45,732 nt of DNA, taken from Cymbomonas tetramitiformis (taxonomy: Eukaryota; Chlorophyta; Pyramimonadophyceae; Pyramimonadales; Pyramimonadaceae). The notes beneath the pieces are model-generated. The model was not told the DNA's origin. It did not search any database and saw only the letters and a list, made by a program, of their open reading frames with translations. The stretch is from positions 1 to 45,732 of the forward strand of contig LGRX02003757.1 of NCBI GenBank assembly GCA_001247695.2, given 5' to 3'. Below are positions 39,246-45,732 of this stretch, piece by piece (position 1 is the first letter of the stretch; each line of letters begins with the position of its first letter). Made by a program: the position numbers and the translations under genes.

Positions 39246-39974
39246 CTATTGATGCCATCTTCGCGCATTTCAGTGGTACTCGTACAGCTCAAACGATTAC
39301 TGATCGAAGATAAATCGTGACATCGACGATGACGTACCAGCATCACGACTGCGGGCGTTTGGCATCCTTCGATCCGTAACAGCCATGCTACTAAGACGAC
39401 GCGGTCAACCATGCCCGCGCGGTACCAAAGCCAAAAGTGATCTGACACCACCAGAGCGAACGCGTCGATGAAGATGTACCCGGAGGCACTGCGCGATTGA
39501 CGGAGTTGAGTCATCATAAGAGTATCGTGGGGTTGCACGGTGCCAGTGAAATTGGGTTTGCGAATACGAGAAGAATGAGTACCCGGTGTCCGGGGTGTGA
39601 TAATATGACACTATGACGATATGACAGTACAATAGTATGGCAGTGCCGTATGACAGTCATGGTGACACTTGGTCAGATCATCGGACTACGGTCGAATTCG
39701 GGTTCAGATTGAAGAGACGATGAAAATGAGCATCAGATGTCTGGGGGTTGACAATGTGACCCGATGACGGCATGATAGTATGACAGTACGATGATAGTAC
39801 TGTATGACCGTCACCGGGATAGTTCGTCAACGAGACATCAGAATCGAAGATGTAGCATCGAATCAGAAATGGAATAAATCGAGATATGATCGGGTCAGAA
39901 CCGAACGGTGCATCGTGATATGACATCGGGTAGTTGGGTCGGTGGACCGAGTTGCCTGAGTTGCAATAAGCAAG
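39246..39974. other. Non-coding, repeat-like
   Basis: No supported gene. Contains the segment shared with element C (about 39413-39470) and a run of ATGACAGTA/TATGACAGT motifs at 39600-39810 that looks like degenerate short tandem repetition. Confidence 0.35.
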
Positions 39975-40255
39975 GGACGGTATCGATATTTCGATATCCC
40001 GATATATCGATATATCGAAAATATCGTTACCTATCGATATATTAATTTTAGCGATCTCGAAAAATATCATATTAATCGGCATTAATTCGGTACTTACTCA
40101 TATCAATCGATAGTAATTTGCGTACTTACTCATATCAATCGATAGTAATTCTGGTATTTTGATATCGATTTATCGATGTCGGATTTTTCGCGCCATATCG
40201 ATATGCGTTTTAGCTGAACCCCGATATCGCGATATATCGCAGATATCGATAATAT
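39975..40255. repeat. ATCGAT / ATATCGATAT-rich tract
   Basis: More than fifteen overlapping ATCGAT, GATATC and CGATAT palindromes in 280 bp, with TACTTACTCATATCAATCGATAGTAATT (28 bp) repeated at about 40092 and 40120. It can fold extensively. A smaller patch of the same flavour is at 12867-12960. Confidence 0.75.
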
Positions 40256-40344
40256 GACCAGGGCGACGGGACGACGCTCATGGATCCCAACAGCCCTGAG
40301 CCCGTATCATAACTTGGTCCGCGAATCGATCTTGGAATGAGCGA

Positions 40345-40890
40345 ATGATTGGTATCCTTACAACGTTACAAGCGTACATTCTTATTGGAAACAACCAATC
40401 ATATGCGCATATATGTGAGCCCAAGATCTATTCAACCCGGATCGAGCATCACAATGAAGGCCAGGATAGAAACCTTAAAGCCACAAATTTCAAAATCCCT
40501 TTCAAAAATACAAAAATATGGGTATATAGGCGCGGAGGTGTAGTCAAACGTCGCAAGACAGCCTCATCGTCCGGTGTCGCCCTTGTCCCTCAAGGCAGGG
40601 GTCCGATCAAGCGCACTCCTCGAAATCCGTTCGATCCCCATGGTTCAGATGACATCGAATTCGAAATTCGAGAGATTCGCGCGGAGCGTCTTTGCAGGAA
40701 CCGCACCGCAATGGCTTATAATGTCTATTGGGCGCACCTTACGGTGGGTTTACCCACCGTAAGAGACATTCGAAAACCGCATGTTAGAGCTAGCATGTTG
40801 TGCCAACTTGGGCAAACCCATGCTTTTCGACACACCTTGGGGGTTATATTAGTGCGTGGACTTGAAAAAAGTACTTTACATACCGTATAG
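40345..40890 (+). CDS. Hypothetical ORF with weak chromodomain-like segment
   Basis: 181 codons, low support. Residues about 105-135 (DDIEFEIREIRAERLCRNRT, AMAYNVYWA) resemble the first strands of a chromodomain (EIxxIxxxR...YxVxW), preceded by a basic stretch (VVKRRKTASS). This could be the tail of a decayed integrase. The frame then runs through the hairpin at 40738-40763, so the C-terminus is doubtful. No other retroelement motif is near. Confidence 0.2.
   Translation: MIGILTTLQAYILIGNNQSYAHICEPKIYSTRIEHHNEGQDRNLKATNFKIPFKNTKIWVYRRGGVVKRRKTASSSGVALVPQGRGPIKRTPRNPFDPHGSDDIEFEIREIRAERLCRNRTAMAYNVYWAHLTVGLPTVRDIRKPHVRASMLCQLGQTHAFRHTLGVILVRGLEKSTLHTV
40738..40763. repeat. Perfect 11-bp stem hairpin
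   Basis: CTTACGGTGGG, loop TTTA, CCCACCGTAAG. A single further TACGGTGGGTTAC lies at about 40949. Function unknown; could be the fold-back tip of a small repeat. Confidence 0.8.
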
Positions 40891-41898
40891 ATGCGTCTAA
40901 TATGCGTGCTAATACCAAGGGGTCAAGCGAAAAAACACCTCAAATCTTTACGGTGGGTTACTGTCAGGGCTCGCTATGCGAGCGATATGTATGGCACGGC
41001 TATTATTGAACGACAATAGCACGCGCAAGAGTTTGGTGGTATGAGTGCAGTCTGATTAACACTTGATAGTATACAAAAACATTTTTTCAATAATGGATGT
41101 CACCTCATAGCTTAGGGCGCTAGAGAACCGCCGCCTGATACTCGAAACAGGAGGATGACCATGAACCCCTTAGGCGATACCATGCCCCTTTCTGCGAATG
41201 GCAGATTTAATCTCTGACCCCCCCTAAAACTCGGGAAACATCCCTAGGTCACGGTGTACCACATTATTACGGTGCTATACAATAATTAGCTAAACTCGAG
41301 CTTAGGGCATCCTAGAGGGTTCTTCGGGGTCCAATCTGCGCCAGATTTGAACCGATTTGGCCAAGTAACGAGGGAGGAATGGCAATTCGCGTACAGTCCA
41401 ATTTTCAGGGCGATTCCTGATAAATCCCGATGCGACTATTTGACATGCCCGGAGTTATTTTAACAAGAAACCGAAATATGTTGTGTGCTGCCTCTGCGTG
41501 CCATGTGGGATGACTTTTATTCTTACTGCCAGGCGCGACAAATGAAATCAGCTGATTGGTGACTGCACATTATGCTATGCGATTATTGTAATGTATCAAA
41601 ATTATGTTCCCGACTAGTGAGGTACAACTTATTATGTAAAAGGTAAATCGCTTTTGTTTTTTATTTGTTGGTGGGTGAAAGGCTCTGCGTTGATAATGAT
41701 GACAGCGGTTTTCAAATATACATCACACCTGAACTGAAAGAGATCCAGCTACTCCTCAAGCATTCTACTGTTAATTAGGCAACCATGGTCCCCCATCCAG
41801 TGTCAACAATACTCTGTTATGGTAGATAATATACATATACTATATAATTTACAATATACATCACACATGAAAGATATCCAACTCCTCAAGCACTTTAA
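40891..41898. other. Non-coding gap downstream of the FMO gene
   Basis: No supported open frame. ATACATCACAC(C/A)TGAA and TCCA(G)CTACTCCTCAAGCA motifs near 41720-41765 recur at 41851-41895, a short direct repeat overlapping the 3' end of the FMO gene (GGCAACC(A/G)TGGTCCC...ATCCAGTGTCAACA at 41779 and 41909). Confidence 0.4.
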
Positions 41899-43701
41899 TT
41901 AATTTGGCAACCGTGGTCCCGAATCCAGTGTCAACATAATCTGTGAAACAATGAAAAGAGCAGTCGTGTAAAGAGAAACAGCAACTGGCATGCGTGCTGC
42001 AGCACATATTGCTGCACGGGATTTGTTAAAGCCTGAGCACGGACCAAATAGAGTAAACTGAGCAGAGACTAGAGGTCCAACCAGAATATAGAACCATAGC
42101 ACCGGATCGTGGAAAAAAAGCCACGCCATCGGAGGGCTTGACCCAACGAGAGCTGCAAGACTCGTTAGCATGCCGAAAAAGTCGGTCAGCGCAGGCTTGG
42201 AGTGGCAATCATAAGGAAACTGCCACTCCTCCTTCTGACGATCTCTCAGAATCAGGTTTTCCAACACGTCCACGGGCGGCAGCGCACGCAGGCCACTGAT
42301 AAGCAAGGCAAAGTATCTGGACTGCATCTCCGAAAGAGGAGGAATGCTTCCCACAGATGGCCGGACCCAGCCAATAAAAGCCAGGGAATCCCGGTACTTG
42401 GGATGAATGGCATGCTTGTACAGATCCCTTGGATGCAGACTGCACAGATCCTCCGGGAGCCAGGGCATAGCGGGTTCATACCCAGTGCAGGCGATGATTG
42501 CATCGCAACAGAAACACGTCCCGTCTTTCAGCGTCACACTAACTTCATCTATGTGATCGACTTCGCTTTCGCGGTACACAGCGCCACCCTCCACGATAGC
42601 GCCTACGAACCGCGTGGATTTGGTAGACGCGTGGCGGAAAGGGCTGAATGTCGTGGGCTTCACTTGCTGGACCCTCTGGCGTGCTGTCTCGTCCGAGGGT
42701 GAGGCAAAGAGGTCCTCTAAGATGATCTTCACTTGATGCCACAGCGCGCCTGTATTCGGAGCGGTAGGGAACCAATCGCGAGGCAAACTGTGATACGCAC
42801 GGCAGGTGTCAACGTCCGTGGGGACACCAGCAGCGAGGCGAGGGATGAGTGCCCCAGGGCCATTCCGTGCGGTAATGAGGACCTTCTCAGCTTGCGGTGC
42901 GAGCAGCGCACTGATGTCAGAGCCGCTCTCGCCGAGCCCCACCACCACCACCCGTTTGCCCATGAAGGCCGCAGCGTCTTTGAACGCACTTGAGTGAATC
43001 ACCGACCCCTTGAACAGTTCCCGTCCCCGCCACCGAGGCACTTTTGGCCGGGAGCTCAGACCGGCGCACACCATCAGGTGGTCGTACTCAGAACTCCAGA
43101 CAAGTCCCTTACTGTCCCGAAACGTCAGATTCCAAGTCGCGCTCTTTCGGCAGAACACCGCCTTCACCACCTCGACATTAAAACGGAAGTGGTGGCGGAT
43201 GCCGAAAAAGTCGATGTAGTCGCTCAGGTAGTCGAGGTACTCCTGCCATCCCAGCTGGCGCGCGGGCAGGTCTCTTGAGCTCAAAGGGAAGGCGCTAAAA
43301 GCAGTCATGAAGTTGGAGGAAGTGAACTGCCCACCCTTGTATGTGTAACTGCGGAACACGCCGCCAAAGCTCGAAGCCTTCTCGAAGCACTCGCAGTCAT
43401 GCCCGAAGGCTCGGCACTCCCTGACTGCTGCGATGCCTGACGGGCCTGCGCCAATCACTGCGACCCGCTTTTTGAGCAATTTAGAGACCAGACCGGGTTC
43501 CTTGAGGGGATCCGAAGGAACTGGACCGAAAGCTCCGTTGTGCAGGTGCCTGTAGAATTCCAGCGGTCTGGCGAGAATTTGGGTAGCGATCCAGAGCCAT
43601 ACCAGCCACACGTTGAGCACCGTAAAGGTAATCACGCTTATTATCACTTGTACGACCTTTTTCGGCTGGGTTGGGAATGTAATGTTATCGGAGGCTGGCA
43701 T
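41899..43701 (-). CDS. Flavin-containing monooxygenase, single exon
   Basis: 600 residues from ATG 43701, no intron. FMOs oxygenate N- or S-containing or carbonyl substrates using FAD and NADPH. Order: N-terminal membrane segment (about 17-43, VVQVIISVITFTVLNVWLVW); FAD-binding RVAVIGAGPSGIAA (79-92); NADPH-linked family signature FKGSVIHSSAF (230-240, matching FxGxxxHxxxY/F); second dinucleotide motif VVVVGLGESGSDI (251-263); ACTGYEPAMPWLP (404-416), the family's C-terminal TGY motif; two hydrophobic C-terminal segments (about 535-552, 570-590), the last like the membrane anchor of microsomal FMOs. All binding residues are intact. Length is slightly above the 530-560 of animal FMOs because of the N-terminal helix. 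Likely ER-bound; substrate unknown. A short direct repeat overlaps its 3' end. Confidence 0.9.
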   Translation of the reverse strand: MPASDNITFPTQPKKVVQVIISVITFTVLNVWLVWLWIATQILARPLEFYRHLHNGAFGPVPSDPLKEPGLVSKLLKKRVAVIGAGPSGIAAVRECRAFGHDCECFEKASSFGGVFRSYTYKGGQFTSSNFMTAFSAFPLSSRDLPARQLGWQEYLDYLSDYIDFFGIRHHFRFNVEVVKAVFCRKSATWNLTFRDSKGLVWSSEYDHLMVCAGLSSRPKVPRWRGRELFKGSVIHSSAFKDAAAFMGKRVVVVGLGESGSDISALLAPQAEKVLITARNGPGALIPRLAAGVPTDVDTCRAYHSLPRDWFPTAPNTGALWHQVKIILEDLFASPSDETARQRVQQVKPTTFSPFRHASTKSTRFVGAIVEGGAVYRESEVDHIDEVSVTLKDGTCFCCDAIIACTGYEPAMPWLPEDLCSLHPRDLYKHAIHPKYRDSLAFIGWVRPSVGSIPPLSEMQSRYFALLISGLRALPPVDVLENLILRDRQKEEWQFPYDCHSKPALTDFFGMLTSLAALVGSSPPMAWLFFHDPVLWFYILVGPLVSAQFTLFGPCSGFNKSRAAICAAARMPVAVSLYTTALFIVSQIMLTLDSGPRLPN

Positions 43702-45732
43702 GTCCTTCTTGATGTGAAGTGTTTTCGCAAGGCCCAGGAAAAAGTGGATTCAGGTTGTCGCGGGGGGCCCTGCCAGGACATTGCTCTACAGTTTCTTGGA
43801 GACACATCAATACTGCGTCTTCTCACTGCAGACAGCCCACGCACAGGCCCTTTGTCAAGACGGCCGGCAACGCGTCCTTCCTTCACTTTGAGCTGTCTAT
43901 ACTATCGAGGCCTGAAGCATGCCCAACAACCAGCTAAGGTGCCGAAATAGAGGTAGCAGCTGGTAGTTAAGACTATAACGATTCTAGTAGCCGCTCAGGT
44001 AATTTTCAAACGAGGTTATCAGAACCTTGAAGGGCTTCACTTCGTTTGAAACATGCAAGGGGTGTTCCCAAAATGAAACACACTGCGACCGAACGAAGAT
44101 GTGCACGTATGCCGTGGCTGCCGAAAGCTTCAACGCCAGTGATATTGCAGCGGATGCCATGTGCCACTATGCTTAGCTTCGAGACGAAGAAGGCTTGGAG
44201 ACTGAACGCGCATGTCTTGACTGAAGTGCTGTAAAAATATCTAAGGAATGTGGTATCTTATTTTGACGCACCACGATGCCCTCAAAAGATAGCCAGGGAT
44301 GGGCATCGAAGAGTTCATTTGTTTCCCACCTTGTCACACGACGAAACACAGGACGAAGTTCTGCGTAAATGAAAAAAACAGCTGCAGCAGTATCGGTTCG
44401 AGAAGAAATAAAACTTCGAGTCCTGCTCGTCTTTCTGTTATGTTGTCGTCTCGCTGTCAGAAGTGATTCGGTTTTACAAGGTGTAAGTGGTATTGGTCGC
44501 AACGATGCATTTTCAGCAAGGCTGGGGACCGGGCGAAGTAAGTTGAAGTGGAAAAGTCCACTCACGCCTGCGAGCTATGGCAGATTATTGTGTTCGAGTT
44601 GACAACACATAAAAGGAAAGCAACTGAACACTAAAGTCGGCGAGATTGAATTTACAACTGGTTGATCTCGTGCAATTCACGAGTGATAAGTTCTTTGGTC
44701 TCACACTTAGAGCCTCCATCTGTTGTACCGTGGTGTTACAGAACCTGTACAGTTTTGTACAAAGTGCAGCGACACGTCTTATGTCTAGGTGATTACAGGT
44801 CGAGGTAACATGTCATGACATGACATGGCATGGCATGGCATGGGCATGGGCATGGCATGGCATTGGCATGTCATGTCACAGGAAACAGTACCACGGTACC
44901 ATCACCTGTGTCACGTGTAGGTACTGTTAACTGTAGAGTCGAGCCCTTTTGATCTGGGCTCCCACTCCTGTTCCTGCTCCTGTTATTTTGCCACATCGGA
45001 CTGGCACCTGACGCTCGCCCAACGCCCATGCTCGCGGCGTGCTCACATGAGCGTGGATCAAAAATGGTCTCGCATCCTGTTGGATTGAAATATTCCACCT
45101 GGTGCAGCGTCGATCGGGAATATGTCTGTATGATCCAAGCTTTCAATGTATGATTCAAAATGTCAGATGACAGGTCAGCAAGAGGAACAGGTTTCACCGA
45201 ACCTGTTGTCGCTCGCACGTCATCGACAACCAATGGTGTTTTGCCAGTTGTACAATTACAAAAGTCGTATTATCTTAGCTGTCTGATGAACTGTCTGATG
45301 TGTCACTGTCACACTGCTCCACATGAGTATAAGTACAGGTGTACTTCTACAAGTCCAGGTGTACTTGTATATGTCCAACTGTACATTATACCCCGTGGTG
45401 ACATGACTTACGGCAATTTGTCTCCAATTTTAAGACTGTATTTGTAGTGTGACAATAATAATATAACATTTACGCTGAGAATAATGACAATGTCATGAGT
45501 CCGCTAATCCTGCAAGCAGGCAACGAAGAAGCTTGAATCATCCTCATGCCTAGGTAGCGCGCCCCGAAGGGCTCATCTAGGTCATATCAACCTAGGAAAC
45601 CGCGGCAGGGCAAAACTACGCAGAGCGCTAAAAAGGTCGTGCCGGCGGAGAAACAGCAGAGGAGGTGGAAGGGGAGCGAGGCTGTGATGGAAAAAGAGGG
45701 CGGAAGCGAGGCGGAGGAAGGGCGGTGGTGGA
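43702..45732. other. Upstream region of the FMO gene, no further gene seen
   Basis: The FMO promoter must lie in its left part (minus-strand gene), but I see no convincing TATA box. Scattered short frames on both strands resemble nothing known. The last 100 bases (about 45640-45732) become purine/G-rich (GGAGGTGGAAGGGGAGCGAGG), possibly the edge of another gene or repeat. Confidence 0.4.
44805..44880. repeat. CATGG/CATGA microsatellite
   Basis: Alternating ACATGTCATGACATGACATG and (GGCAT)n units with GGGCAT variants, about 75 bp, ending GTCATGTCACA. The two flanks TGTCATGACA and TGTCATGTCA are near-palindromic. Confidence 0.85.

Overview
The window is eukaryotic. It has a spliced gene with at least 13 GT-AG exons, a hAT DNA transposon, several LTR retrotransposons, a tRNA-like sequence, MITEs and minisatellites. 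Plant-type CCCTAAA motifs, a spliced MFS sugar porter and a chromovirus carrying DNA methyltransferases make a green-lineage alga, possibly a charophyte, the best guess. This is inference; nothing in the window fixes the species.

Layout. 1-216 is the 3' end of an unidentified gene. 1325-8056 (minus) is a 5'-truncated Ty3/gypsy chromovirus: RT, RNase H, a 21-bp-repeat linker, a phage Dam-type N6-adenine methyltransferase, integrase, a chromodomain, and a C5-cytosine methyltransferase. No gag, protease or LTRs were found. Two arrays of GCATGC-centred 21-bp repeats lie inside and just downstream of its ORF. 9139-9795 is a palindromic GAAGACGTCTTC array. 9929-10710 holds exons of an unknown minus-strand gene with an in-frame TAG. 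13135-13759 is a probable decayed LINE-type C-terminus.

15207-23906 (minus) is an MFS sugar porter gene. Thirteen exons have mutually consistent splice phases; a weak fourteenth candidate completes a predicted 488-residue protein. Its introns contain a 31-bp minisatellite, a MITE with TIRs and a CCAGG target duplication, and a duplicated splice-donor segment.

24207-38729 is a nested set of mobile elements. A partly tandem LTR-like repeat (D) is split by gag-only LTR element B (TSD TGGAC/TGAAC). B's left LTR is split by non-coding LTR element C (TSD AATTG). B's gag is split by gag-only element A (TSD TGCAT). A's gag is split by a hAT transposon (TSD GGCGGACC, 8 of 8). The gag frames continue exactly across the A and hAT insertions, so these are young. 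A to D share a hairpin carrying GAGGTGGTG directly upstream of the 3' LTR in element sense.

38730-41898 is repeat-rich and mostly non-coding, with a class-I tRNA-like sequence whose anticodon reads AGA, an ATCGAT-rich tract and a perfect hairpin. 41899-43701 (minus) is an intact single-exon flavin-containing monooxygenase. The last 2 kb show no convincing gene.

The best candidate for a little-described system is the chromovirus that carries both an adenine-N6-type and a cytosine-C5-type DNA methyltransferase in one pol polyprotein.
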